Source: Argopecten irradians (lineage: Eukaryota > Mollusca > Bivalvia > Pectinida > Pectinidae). From it: a DNA stretch of 64,000 bases. The DNA lies in contig NC_091134.1 of assembly GCF_041381155.1 (NCBI RefSeq), positions 39,825,338-39,889,337 on the forward strand, in the 5' to 3' direction. The first letter of the stretch is position 1. Every line of letters starts with the position of its first letter. A program made the position numbers and the translations under genes. Shown here one piece after another: positions 37,101 to 48,719 of this stretch. The notes beneath the pieces were generated by a model. That model saw nothing but the letters and a program-made list of their open reading frames with translations. It made no database searches and had not been told where the DNA came from.

Positions 37101-38495
37101 GGCAACAAGGTTTTGCCAGTAAAAATTAATTTCATAAACGAAGACTAATATTGAAAGAATATATAGTGGAGATAACAATAATGCATTTTGTAAACTTTCA
37201 CTATATTGAAAACAACCCTAAAATGCAGAACATATTCAGCATAAAAGTTTAGGAGGAAAACAGAGCATTGAAAGGTTTCCATCTGTTTTAATTGTTCCAT
37301 TTTCCTTGCTGAATCCTGTTATACATAAGCAGGGTTGAGATCTAATGGCACCAAGCTAACTTGCATTAACTAGTGTTACAATATGAATAACCATTACTTG
37401 GTTAAACATGAAATTCACTCGAGGCAACCACCAAGCCATCATATCAAACATGTATTCTAGAGTAAATAGATCCCCATGGGTGGCACAACGATAAATAAAG
37501 TGATCTAAAATTGTATAAACTTTGGTGGGAGAATATATTGAGCACTTAAATTAAGTTGTTGTGATTAAACAATTTCTATTTTCCCTTAAAATGCCCCCAA
37601 TATCAAAAAGCAAACATGTTTGATAGGATAACAGAATAAATCTATCAGTCTCTCTTTCTTCATACATACTGCAGAATTAACAGGTGTTATTATCACATTC
37701 AAAAGTTTAACAATTAAATTTAAATCTATCTTGATGCATTCCTTTCTCAAAAATTAAATACAAGATAAAAAGTTATAAATTAGCTTCCAAGATTCAAAGT
37801 TATATATTTTGATTTGGCCAGGTGAATAAATTTTCCCCTAAGAAAAAAAAAACAAATAGAAAATAACGGGGAGATATAATATCAAAAGTATCGACACCTA
37901 TAAGAGTGATTTCCAAAAACTGTACAAAAACAGAAAACAACGTTAATTCTGGTTGAACATGGTTAATGTATACGATATAATATGAATATATACTATATAT
38001 ATAGACATGTTTGAATGAACAAGACAGTAAATTGGTAAAATTTTGTTGCAATATTTTCTTTTGCACACAATGCTATGTATGGTGTTACGGTGGGGAAAAT
38101 GACACAAAGAGTTAAATTAGTATAAATGAATTAGTTATAACGAGTAATCTTCAGGCACTTAACAACATCATGACAATTCCTGTCAAAATGTTTTTTTATA
38201 CAAGAGGACGGTGGGCTCTTTTATACAAACATGTAGATATAACACTATAATCACATCTATATATAGTCCATCTGCTTGGATATAAGATTGTTAATCGACT
38301 CAGCCTCCGAAGTCTCTAGGCTGATAGAAGGCATGGTTAGTGGATGTGGCAGAAGGCAGGGTACCGATTCAGTACATCTGGAAGTTAAGTAGTTTGGGTA
38401 GTACTCCTAAATCCCACAGCCAATCGCATTAGAGGTGGATGCTTCGTGATGCAACAAATATGGTCGTCGGTCAGTCTATAGTAGTGCAGTGTCGG
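34186..38495 (-). other. Possible long 3' UTR of the quaking-like gene
   Basis: No coding frames supported on either strand. Very AT-rich with a TA microsatellite at 34,930-34,954. Assignment as 3' UTR rests only on the polyadenylation signal at 34,180 and the candidate terminal exon near 38.5 kb. Confidence 0.3.
34930..34954. repeat. (AT)12 microsatellite
   Basis: Twelve uninterrupted AT dinucleotides. Confidence 0.95.
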
Positions 38496-38665
38496 CTACC
38501 CAACAAACCCGTCCAGTAGTACATGTGTTAGGTTGGGACCGACGACAGACCAACGGATCATTACGATGCAGAGTGGTAGTAGTAACAGCAGCAGCACAGC
38601 ACGGATATGGACAGGCAAGGGGTTCGACTTTAACTGTGACCAGGTATGAGTTAGTTGGTAGGCAG
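38496..38665 (-). CDS. Candidate alternative terminal coding exon of the quaking-like gene
   Basis: A long pyrimidine stretch (38,669-38,720 region) ends in ACTTCAG at 38,666, a strong acceptor. Joined to the exon ending at 45,076 in the matching phase, it gives a 56-residue tail starting AAYQLTHTWSQLKS with a run of leucines and a stop at 38,496-38,498. A second acceptor (GGTCACAG, exon start 38,633) also fits the phase and gives a tail starting VKVEPLACPYP, which faintly echoes the KV...HPY pattern of the QKI-5 tail. Base composition is clearly more GC-rich than around it. Neither reading is convincing as conserved protein; the stretch may be 3' UTR. Confidence 0.3.
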
Positions 38666-38669
38666 CTGA

Positions 38670-41600
38670 AGTTTTAGTGAAAAATAAAAAGAAAAAGAAG
38701 AAATGTTAGTTTATACTGCTACCATAAATATTGTCTTTGTATGCATTCAATATGAAAAATTAATTACAGAAATTAATTATTAATTATTATTAATTCTGAT
38801 TGGTAATAATAACGGTTGTTACCCAATAAGTAACAGTGATACTACTACACAATTTGCAGATTAAAGTGTGCTTTATAAGTGAGAGAGTAAAAACCTCATG
38901 CTTTTAAAAAAGATTATATATGAACTCATGCCGAACCCACAAATTGTTTTGTAAGAGAGAGGGGGAAGGAATGGTGTACAGAAATAAGCAATGTCAAAGG
39001 TCAAGCAGCCAATGACCGATCAACGAGGCGACCTGATTAATTAATGAACAGTGATTAATTAATAACTGTATACCAATATTACATTAAAGATAGCACACCT
39101 TTAATCCTCAAAATGTTAGTATATGTATTGTCATATTAGTTTAGAGTACAATCAGGTATAAGCCTACATAAGATATAATACACAATAAGTCCGAGAGATC
39201 AGCATATCTATCTGTAACACTGTGCAATACTACGTTCATAGCTTTATCTTCTATCAACACAAAACAAATGTTAAGACAAACTTCACATGAACCTTGTTAA
39301 TCTGGACTTCTGGTAATTAAATAAAAATTCCAAATTTCTTATTTTTCAATAAAAAAATAATTTTGATACAGTCCAGATGAACAAGAAATTCATACATAAC
39401 AGTCTCAACTCTGCAAGATTTGACTTTAAAGAGATGTCAATTTATTAATGTCATGGAAATTGCCAATGATAAAAACAAAGAGTTGAGAAAGTTAAATATA
39501 ACATAAATATAGCGACTAGAATAAGGCAAAATAGTGGCCCCTCCATTTATAGCATCAAACTTGGTTAGAGCTACGACAGTTGGCCCAAGGTTTTCCCTCT
39601 CTACTTGTAGGAGGGTCGAACATCTACTTCTCTTCTCATGATCATTTAACTTATGATTAAATTGATAACATGTAATCTTTCCAGTAACTCATTGCTGTAT
39701 GTAAATACATATATACATTACGGATAACTGTAAATGTACTTGTTTGTTCTCCAAGTAGAAATTGTGAATTGCTTGATAATTTTTGTCGCACAAAAATAAC
39801 AACTTTTTAGTTTTAATTTCATGATTCCATTAATACCAGGTAAAAATCCTCTTTTGCTTAAAATTCTAAACTAATTTGAAATTTTTCATTTTATAAAATC
39901 TACGTGTCGAAAAAGAAGCAGATTTACAGTTAAAATCCTGGAATCATCAATCATTAAATGAAAATCAACACTGTTTTTCGCTCAACTGATGTGCTTTTAT
40001 TCCTAAACATACTTAAAATATAACAACAATTGCACGTGTTTTCTCTTCACACGGTTTTCATTGTAAAAGTTGGAAGAAAATGTCGATATCGTATAGACAT
40101 CTGAAGTAACAAGGGACATATAACTATACACTGGCTTTATCCGCCTAAAGAAACTTGTGATTGTACTTGCATGGACTTTGCACAAATATCCCGAGGAAAA
40201 ATATACTTAATGCGTAAGTAATAAACACCAATAGTTGGCATATTTCAGCATCCTAATTATTATATACAACGATTACAATAGTTTTAACAAATCTAACCAT
40301 ATGAAACTTTCATACAAACATTTTCTAAAGTATCAACTAAAGAATATGTATTCTTATTTACTGAAGTTTTTTCAAAGAACTTATTTTAAGTTGTAGGCAT
40401 GTTTTCATTTGTTTGAAAGCTGTTAAGATTCTTGAAAGAAAATTAAAGCAATGATGCAAAGTGAATTCTATGTTTTTCTTTCTTGTCAAACATGTATAGA
40501 TCATGTCAAGATTAGATTATTTACACATCTTTCAGTGCAAATTATTTTATATTTGTACAGAAAAGAACATATTATTTATATCGCTCAAAACATTGGTTGG
40601 CGAAATAAACTCAAAAACTGATTTAGAATGCTTTTTATAATGAAAAACACATTATATATAATTTTATATTTCATGATGAATGGAGGTGAAAAGGCCCAAA
40701 CAGATTTTGGCAAAATAAATCCTTTGAATGATTTTAAAGAAATTTGCTGTAGTTATTGGCAATAAAATACTCACTAACAAAAAAAAAATACCATGTAAAT
40801 TAAACATAAAATCCTGAGTATTGCTTCTAGTTTTCGCAGTCAAATTATTGTATATATATGTATAAAACTCAATGAAACTAACTAATTCATTTTAAAAACA
40901 TGCTAACGAAAAGTGGTACAAATTATCTCTAACATGTGACGAAACGAAAATTCTCTAAAATATGCAGACATGATGAATTGGATATGGAAAATATTTCTGA
41001 AACAAAATGCGATGACCCTCACCGACAAATGGCTATGGTATATTGGGACTCGATGCCCGCACTAAATTACATTACATGTAGTTGTGATGTGACTAAACGC
41101 TACGGTCAATTGACGTCATCTCTACGATACCAGCCTTTAAGGCACATCGAAATATAAAACTTAAATAATAAAAGTATTATGCACAACCCTCCAAATATTG
41201 GATAGGTAAAATTTGATTTTGTCCTCATGTAAAATATAAATAACTTTGATCATGGGTATAAAAGAGCACATATTGTATGTAAAACATGTATAGAGCATTT
41301 TGTCAATGGCGATGGTTAAAAGGCAGACAGAAACAAAAGCTATAGATGACTTAAATTAATTTTTAAAAGCAAAACTTGCATTTGATAAAATCCATCTGGC
41401 CTGGCCTTATTATGCGAGAATCATTCTATCTTGAAAATGGATGAATTTTACTAGACTTTTTAAAGAAATTTTCAATGAATATAAATCATTTTTTCTTTTG
41501 TTCGCGTCAAGATCAACCATCGCCTTTGATCAGAAATAAAATTCTACTTGGGCAAACAATAGAATATAAGATTGGGACTAACCTTCCAAATTTAAGGAAG

Positions 41601-44600
41601 AGATACCCTTGCGTAAGGGTGAGCTCTCATTCCCTCGAGAGTTCTTCTGATTTTAGGCACTGCACCTACAATATCCCAAGACATTTAGATATTGGCCTCA
41701 GCAAATGCAAAAAAAAAAAATATATTTATGAAAAACAATAATTATATATATATCAATGAGAGCTTCCCTCTCAAAGTGTTTTCAACTTGCCTGATAATGT
41801 TTGCTTTCATTCAAAAATCCTCTCTGTGACTTGACCTATGACCTGACCTCTGACCAATCCTGGCATTTATAATTGGTAACAGTGTAGGTCAAGGCCAAAC
41901 AATTTAAATAGGTTAAATCATCTAAAAGTTAATTCTACTTATACAGATCTTTGGCACTTTGCATTGTAGGCTAAGTTATAATGTTTTTCAGTTACCATTA
42001 AAGACTTAAGTTCACTATAATACTGATTTTAATATCAATCGATCTACAAAATAAATAAATATTCTTATTCTTAGTATTTTTCTATTTATGCTTAGTAATA
42101 AACATACAGTAGGGATCAGGATGTTGTTGTTCTGTTTTAATAATAACTCTTCCAAGTGGAGTGGATTTAGTGACAGCTTAATGAAACAGTAGAAGGATGA
42201 TTTACTACTCGTTATATATATTCAGCCTAAAATAAAGCATGGAAATTGCCTGAAGCCATGTTATTAATTGTGAATAATGACTAAATAGTGAAAGCACTTA
42301 TTCAGGCAGGTAATCAATTAAAGGTATGTATATTGAGCCCACATTTACCTCCAAAGTCGAAACTTAAGCAAAGGATTAACCAAACCTACTTATCTTTCAA
42401 TTTTTGTTGGTCAAAAACATCACAAAACATTTTTGCAACACAATATGGCAAAACCTTCAAGTATTTTCAGAGAAAGTTGGTTGTGTTCTTAAGTTTTCAT
42501 TTAGCTGTCATCCCTCATGTCAAGCTTACAGAAATGGCCGGAGCTGAATTAGCAGGGATTAAAAGGAAACTGTTACAAGGAAGTGAGATTTTTATTTTCT
42601 GTTTAAACCGTTACCATATAGGGATATATTTCTGTAATGCATCGGCACATGTAATAGTTAACATCCAGTCCCTAATTGTGTTAAAAATTAAAGAGAGGTA
42701 TAAGAGAGGATAGAAAGCAAACACTATCATTGAAGTCCAAAATGGCACCCATACACCTCCTGGTATATCTAATACAACAATGTCCACAACATCGCTTTAT
42801 GGCTTATTTACACTATGTATATTAACTTTCAGCGTGAAAGACAACTGGTTCATATTAAAGCAAATTTTAGCACTTTTTGTGCTGTCAATATTTCATTTTT
42901 GAAAACTTATAAAAAATAGTGTTAATTTAAACTTGTTAGATCGTGAGGTTAATTAATTAGTTAAAAAAAATTGGATTAACATTTCTTTTATTATGTAAAA
43001 TATTCCTTTACAAATAAAATTGGAAAAATATAAATTATTATTAAGATTGCAAACTTTTAAATTAACAAGAAATCAAACTTTTGCTTAGCTATAACTCTAT
43101 CATACTATCTAGTGCTGTTACAACCAGGAGATGCCACGACAAAAAATGGTCGATAAAATTCGACCAAGGAAAAACGCAAGCTGAAATTAATACATATTAT
43201 TGGATTAAGAACAATTCTTAAGTGTGCTAAAATTCATGGGAAATATTTGACAAAAGCAAACACAGCTAGATTAAACCAAATATATATGTAGTACTTGGTA
43301 TTGGGTTTGTTTTTATGTATTTTTTGTGTCAATCCATCACCAAACTTAGATTATTTTTTAAGAAACAAATGAAAATTATTTTTGTTTATTTCAACAAAAA
43401 AATATTAAAATGGTGAAGTAGAGGCACACAGGTGAAATATCTACAGTCAAGACTACCTCCACTTTACTAGCAAAAGGATGCATGTATAGATTGGGCCTCT
43501 CCTGTTTTTGATTGGCTATGCTTTGCCTGCGAGGAGAAAAAGAGATAGTGTGTTGGTAGGGTGGTGAACCGGTATGTGTATCATCACAGTGGAACAATTG
43601 TGAAGCAACATTTAAACATATAAATTATCCTTAAAGTCAACTTTTCTCCAGCAACAAGATGGGACCAATATAAATATATATATATACTATGATTATATAT
43701 AAGCAGAATATTAGAAGTCTAGTACATCGATTTGTTACTGACAGTATCTTATTTACAAATATTTTAGCATTCCTCGGTAAAGGAATATATCTTAAATATG
43801 GAATGCTTTTGTAACAGAATCACAGAAATGTCGGGACTTTCTCCTGTTAAAAGATACTGTTAGCAAATCACAGTTTAAGTTTTCTCTCCTTAATCTTTAA
43901 TTTTAATTCATAAATGGAATGCACAATGTATTCCGTTAGTAAATTTTAACACTTGTTTAAGTTACTATAATAGGACTAGTGAAATTATCGTTGTGATAAA
44001 TATGAATTGATTATTGTCTTTTAACATTTAACTTTAAATTAGCATGCATAGCCTTGTAGACACTATATGATTTTTTGGCGAAGTTGACTTAGGATATGGG
44101 AGATAAAGTAACAATAAGAAGCATTAAAGTAGAAGAAAGCGATAACTCCAAAAATATTTTCAACTATTTTCTGCATTCTCCTTTGGTGGGACTGTTGTTT
44201 TGGGTACATATCATACATACCATGACTGTCCTACACAATGTTTAGCATGTAAAGTGGAAAACAAATTCTAAATTACATACAAGGGTAACCCGTTTCTCAT
44301 GGCAATTCTACAACAATTATACTATACAGTTATGGGACTTTAAAAGTAATTGATTTGTCGTAAAAACTTAAAATGTGAAATAACACTATTATATAAGACA
44401 CAGGCTATTTTTACAATCTAGCATGAGTAATTATGAATTTGGAATGTCAAGGAATTACATTGTGTGAACAAAAACATAACTTTGTGTAAAATATGGGAAT
44501 ACAATTCCAAAAGTAAAATAGAGGGAATCTACATCATTTACAAACATTAGGGATTAAGAAGTTTAAGTGTAAATAGATTCAAGAGTTCATGTTTAAAAAA

Positions 44601-45052
44601 ATCAAATGTATATGAATAAAATAATAAAATGGCCACTAAACCTAACTACGCTTGAAGGGCTATTCCAGAAAAAACAAATATACTATATGGGTAATTGGTA
44701 TATGTAGGTAATTATGGGGTTTTATAACAGAAAGGCACTATTGCGGACCGAACTGCCAATTAATTTTTAATGTCACTAACTTTATGCACTATCCCCGACT
44801 TTTACTTTATTTCAAAACCACTTTAAATATAAAGGTTATACCTGGAATAGCCCACACATTATTTTCTCAATAAACAGGTGTATTTCTCACCTATGTTCAT
44901 TCAATTTAAAAACAGCATTCCATGTAGATGAAAAAATAATGGTAAAACTATCAACATATATATCATATAATATATATATATAGACAAAACAATGATTGTG
45001 TGCAATTGATAAAATGATACCCCTAGTCGATAAGCCATTCGACGACAACATC
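38670..45052 (-). other. Probable last intron or 3' UTR of the quaking-like gene
   Basis: No conserved coding sequence recognised. A strong acceptor (TTTTTCTCCTCGCAG, ending at 43,527) would, in phase, add only Gly-Lys-Ala and stop. A group of nuclear-receptor half-sites lies at 41,832-41,856. The open frame at 42,288-42,713 on the plus strand has no recognisable content. Confidence 0.4.
41832..41856. promoter_or_regulatory. Cluster of TGACCT nuclear-receptor half-sites
   Basis: TGACCTATGACCT is a perfect direct repeat spaced by one base (DR1). It is followed by an overlapping TGACCT at 41,844 and a TGACCA at 41,851. In the probable last intron or 3' region of the quaking-like gene; function unknown. 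Confidence 0.4.
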
Positions 45053-45075
45053 TTAACGCACTACAGGAAACATAC
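45053..45075 (-). CDS. Read-through tail of the quaking-like protein (intron-retained form)
   Basis: If the donor at 45,075 is not used, translation adds Gly-Met-Phe-Pro-Val-Val-Arg and stops (the first G of the glycine codon is 45,076). Vertebrate QKI-6 is a cytoplasmic and nuclear isoform with the short tail GMAFPTKG. The Gly-Met start and short length agree. Not confirmed by a polyadenylation site. Confidence 0.45.
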
Positions 45076-45348
45076 CGATGTTGGCTTGCTCAAATGAGGA
45101 TGGATATTCAATGAGGGCTGCTGCTTGATGGAAGGCGGCTGCGGAGTAGGGACTGTACTCGTATGGGTTATATACCAGACCGGTGGTGGCCTCTGTTGGT
45201 GACACCAGGGGTGGAGGGCCGTTCATTATACCGGCTTGACTCGTTGGGATCCTGGGCGTCAGGATGATGGGGGCACCTTGTGGTGTTTGTGTGCGTAGGT
45301 TGGGAATGTGTGATAACTGCTGTGCTGTTGTGATGAGTCTTGGTGCTT
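45076..45348 (-). CDS. Quaking-like STAR protein, C-terminal region exon
   Basis: The exon codes for 90 full codons plus split codons at both ends. It starts after TTTCACTTTACAG and opens APRLITTAQQLSHIPNLRTQ, matching the APRIITGPAPVLPPAALRT region of vertebrate QKI. Further along come a proline/threonine-rich stretch, GLVYNPYEYSPYS (QKI has GLIYTPYEYPYT) and LIEYPSSFE (QKI has ILEYPIEPS). The tyrosines in this part of QKI are known targets of Src-family kinases. The donor is G|GTATGT in phase 1. Without splicing the frame continues GMFPVVR and stops at 45,053-45,055, much like the GMAFPTKG end of QKI-6, so the exon may have both a spliced and a read-through form. Confidence 0.95.
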
Positions 45349-45861
45349 CTGTAAAGTGAAATACATCAAAATGAATGAAGGTGGTGACTTTTTATCAAAT
45401 CCATAATATTATCTTTTTAGTATACATTAACTGTACTTATTATTTATTATATATCCATATTAGCAATGAATTAAAGAACAAAAGAAAATAAAATTCTTAC
45501 AACAGCTTCATACACCTAGCTTTCTTCTGAAAACAATGGATGGGTACACATTTTCAATCGCTAGGACATTAAATGTTCATATATGTCTTAAAATCAAGCT
45601 ATTATATAAAACAGAAATGCTTGAAATTTGTTCAAATTTACTCAAACTATGAGTGTTGATATCCAATTAGATGCGCTGTTATATATCATGAAGGTACATT
45701 TGAATCTTGACCAATAGGAAAGGTCATTTATATATTTATATTAAGTAGGTTTCAATTGGCTTAAAGTGAGAACACGCACGAATCTTGACAAATAGGAATG
45801 CCTGTTACAAAAGGTAAAGAAAGGATGAGGTCTTGTGATAGGATAGCTTTGATAAACCAAC

Positions 45862-45948
45862 CTCCTTGTCCCACTGAAGATGCAGGGGAAAGGTTTCCTA
45901 CTCCTACGCCTTGAATATTTGCAAGATCCCAGGGTCGTTTCATACCAG
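45862..45948 (-). CDS. Quaking-like protein, symmetric cassette exon
   Basis: 87 nt, entered and left in phase 1, so it can be skipped without changing the frame. It codes for GMKRPWDLANIQGVGVGNLS followed by PASSVGQG. The acceptor is TTCACTTTAAG (AAG rather than the commoner CAG or TAG) and the donor is GAG|GTTGGT. Vertebrate QKI has no clear counterpart between the QUA2 end and APRIITG, where it has a short alanine-rich linker. Identity as coding rests on phase agreement with both neighbours, open frame and local GC content. Confidence 0.8.
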
Positions 45949-48012
45949 CTTAAAGTGAAAAGGCAAAAATTGGTCAAACAGTAAATTCTTCCGCACAAAC
46001 CTACCACTACATATGTAGGAGCAATGAAAATGTGTGCCCATACATGTTTTACCAGGAGACGTTCGCTGCTTCACCTTAAGTCACACAAGTATATGTGGCA
46101 CAAATACTACAAGCTTTTCAATCTGTATTAACACCAATGTAAAACCAAGGTTAGTAGATTACTAACAATACCAACAACTTTCATGTTAATATTTAAAACT
46201 CTTTATTTTAAATTGAATATTTTTCCAAAATCAAATGATTACTTATGTATATATAGAGTTTTTGTCGAGATTGAATTTTAGGTATGAAGAATTTTCCATG
46301 GAAACTCATCAACAAACCAGATAATTTCAGCAAGACTTGCAACAACCTCACTTCAAATGTTTTTTCCCCATTTTAACATCTAATGACATTTTTCCTAATA
46401 GCTCGTTGTACAACATATTAATCTATCAAAGCAGAATTGTATTTATGCAAAGTTATTCATAAGCCAAGAGTATAGACAATCTATCAAATATACTGAAAAA
46501 AATGCTTATCACCCCAATTTCATCTTAAAATATACAAATTCCATCAAAATCCCATTTATCTTCTCTATATCAAACTTCTGTGAGATGAAAGAAACTTGTT
46601 GCAAGCACTCACTTACAAGATAAGAATTATGTTATGGGTTTTTTTTTTATATAAAGGAACATTAAATCAAGTCAGAAATCTTCTCCAAAAGTTAAACATA
46701 AAGAGATGCATTCTCTCTATCAGATGTTAAGTTTACAAAGACCTGAAGAATAAGAAAATGAAAACCACAAAAGCTACCAAACATGTTACACCTCTCTTTG
46801 TCTGGGTGGTTTAATCCCCCGATAAAAGCAAATGAAATTACATAAAAATAGTTTTTATTAATTCCACATTTATTGGGAACATCAATTCGACGTACAAAAC
46901 ATGTTTGAGATTCCTGTAAGTTTCCGTAATACAACACAATCATGGTGAGTAAACTCATTAAGACTTAAAACAAGATTTCTGTGTGTGTGTGTGGCTTTAC
47001 TGGCCAAGCAGGACTACTTTCTGTTTTAAATAATAAAGCATGTACGATTAGTAAAACAAATACAAAAGGTGAAGCTTATGTAGGTAGCGTTTGTGGTTTG
47101 ATTAGCAAAATACATTAAAACCGATGTGTAGTAAATACATAATAGATAAAGCAACACGATCCTTTTCAAACGATAGGTCACTAGATGTGTAGTTCATCTG
47201 AAAGTCATGCACAAAAACCGTTCCAGTACTGTGAAAAAAATAAAATAATAACATCAGCCATTTCACCCATGCATTCTAGGGGCCTTGGCCGGTATTTCCC
47301 TTCAACAGACATGCAGATGGAATGATATCTTATGGAATGGTCGTTTTATCAGAGAATGATACTTTGGGGGTATCTAAACAACTGAACTCCCAACAATATA
47401 TCTTCAGAAAATTGCATAAAGTTGATCTTATCAGTATTGGGCTAAACTGATATTCTCTAAATATTACACAGAAAAGGCAGGAAAAAATATAGAAGGATCT
47501 TTTCTTTATAGATATATTTAGAGGTGGGCAAGAAAAGAAGTGGTAGGATTCACAAGTTACTGTGCCTGCACATTATAAGCTTAAATGTTCTTGTAATTAA
47601 AGAAGTGATGGACAATTTAAACACCAATAAATATGTACTTCTGCACATACAAACTTTTCTTTGTTTCCTTTTAAAGCAATTTACAACAATCGTTTTCTTG
47701 CTGTAATATGTGCAGGTAGGTGATATTTATTTTTCTTTTCTGTGCAGTGTTAAAAAAACTTTTGTGCAATTTTTTTCAAAAAATATGTTAACAAAGCTGT
47801 CTATTCTAAATTGTGTAATTGATAAAATTCTACACTCCATGTTAGCATAAATATATTTATAAATATTCAAAAATATTTACACAAAAAAAAATCATTAAGA
47901 ATTCAAAGATTATCCGGTTTTAAGGAAGTGATGAAATCCATGTACCTAATGTAAATGGATGGGTGAGGTGATATTATACTGGGAGAGGTAAGGAAAGATG
48001 ATGAGGAGGATG

Positions 48013-48057
48013 AAGATGATGATGATGATGATGATGATAATGATGATAATGATGATA
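48013..48057. repeat. ATG/GAT trinucleotide microsatellite
   Basis: GATGATGAT repeats with a few AAT interruptions, inside the intron after QUA2 exon b. Confidence 0.9.
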
Positions 48058-48370
48058 AGCAGTGAGACAACACACCCCTACATCTATACTGGAAGCAGCA
48101 CTAAAATGGTCCCCAAACTGGGCTTTCCTGTCCATTCTACCCGAGGTAAGCAAGGGTGGGTTTCATGCATCTACCGATCAACCAAAGAGTAAATGACACA
48201 GAAAACGGGTGTGTGTATATTAAAATTCCTCTTGCCAAAAGGATGCAAAGATAAATAAAAGATGTAGCAATACAGGTAAAAAAATAGAGGAAAGCTAAAC
48301 ACCGCACACTGGCATAGATAGGGTTGGCTGCTGGTATATGGTGGCCCATAGAAGGAGCCACCAGACTTAC

Positions 48371-48488
48371 GAGTCGTTGATGTTTGGGAGGTCGATGAAG
48401 GCGAGGGTTTAGAAGTGTCACGGTATGTGCCATTTATGATAGCTAACTCCATAAGTTGGCGTTTCTTTAAGTCATCCTCGCCGTCCGG
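48371..48488 (-). CDS. Quaking-like protein, alternative QUA2 exon b
   Basis: 118 nt, flanked by TTTGTTGCAG and GTAAGT. Starts PDGEDDLKKRQLMELAIING, then TYRDTSKPSPSSTSQTSTT. It aligns with exon a (48,602-48,719) residue for residue through the QUA2 helix, then diverges fully after TYRD. The lysine and glutamine that match QKI Lys190 and Gln193 (RNA contacts in the STAR domain) are kept, but the intervening Met192 is Arg here. The serine/threonine-rich end could be a phosphorylation target. Phase 0 in, phase 1 out, the same as exon a. Only one of the two can be used in a functional message. Confidence 0.93.
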
Positions 48489-48601
48489 CTGCAACAAATC
48501 AACAACACCAGTCAAACATCAAATTGTTAATGGTCAACAAAAACCACCCTGTTCGTCATTGGTTAGTCGTCATGGCGATCAGGGGGTGAAAAGAAACTTA
48601 C
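48489..48601 (-). other. 113-nt intron between the two alternative QUA2 exons
   Basis: Bounded by GTAAGT and GCAG. Holds GACTAACC at about 48,561-48,568 and ATTAAC at 48,526-48,531, both usable as branch points, and the first also a Quaking-binding core. Confidence 0.85.
48562..48567 (-). promoter_or_regulatory. ACTAAC motif: Quaking response core or branch point
   Basis: ACUAAY is the core of the Quaking response element; a UAAC half-site follows 32 nt downstream, farther than the usual limit of 20. As a branch point, its adenosine would be only 38 nt from the exon a donor, short enough to block splicing of exon a directly to exon b. Confidence 0.55.
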
Positions 48602-48719
48602 GAGCAAGCCCTGTGGGTGAGAACCCGGGGGGAGCAACTAGTTTTGAGTCTCTGTAAGTTCCATTCAAAATTGCAAGTTCCATCAATTGCATTTTCTTCA
48701 AATCATCTTCTCCCTCGGC
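48602..48719 (-). CDS. Quaking-like protein, alternative QUA2 exon a
   Basis: 118 nt, flanked by TGTTTACAG and GTAAGT. Starts [20 protein letters not shown] and continues [19 protein letters not shown]. The first 24 residues are almost identical to QKI ([20 protein letters not shown]), including the Lys190/Gln193 equivalents. This is the QUA2 region, which with KH forms the RNA-binding surface for ACUAAY. The hydrophobic, proline-containing end differs entirely from that of exon b. This is the conserved, presumably default, form. Confidence 0.95.

Noticed and set aside
38489-38677. Plus-strand 62-codon frame in the GC-rich island
   Set aside because: No recognisable domain; the island is better explained by a minus-strand terminal exon or UTR of the quaking-like gene.
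42288-42713. 141-codon plus-strand open frame
   Set aside because: No known motif, AT-driven composition, lies in the 3' intron or UTR of the opposite-strand gene, no splice or promoter context.
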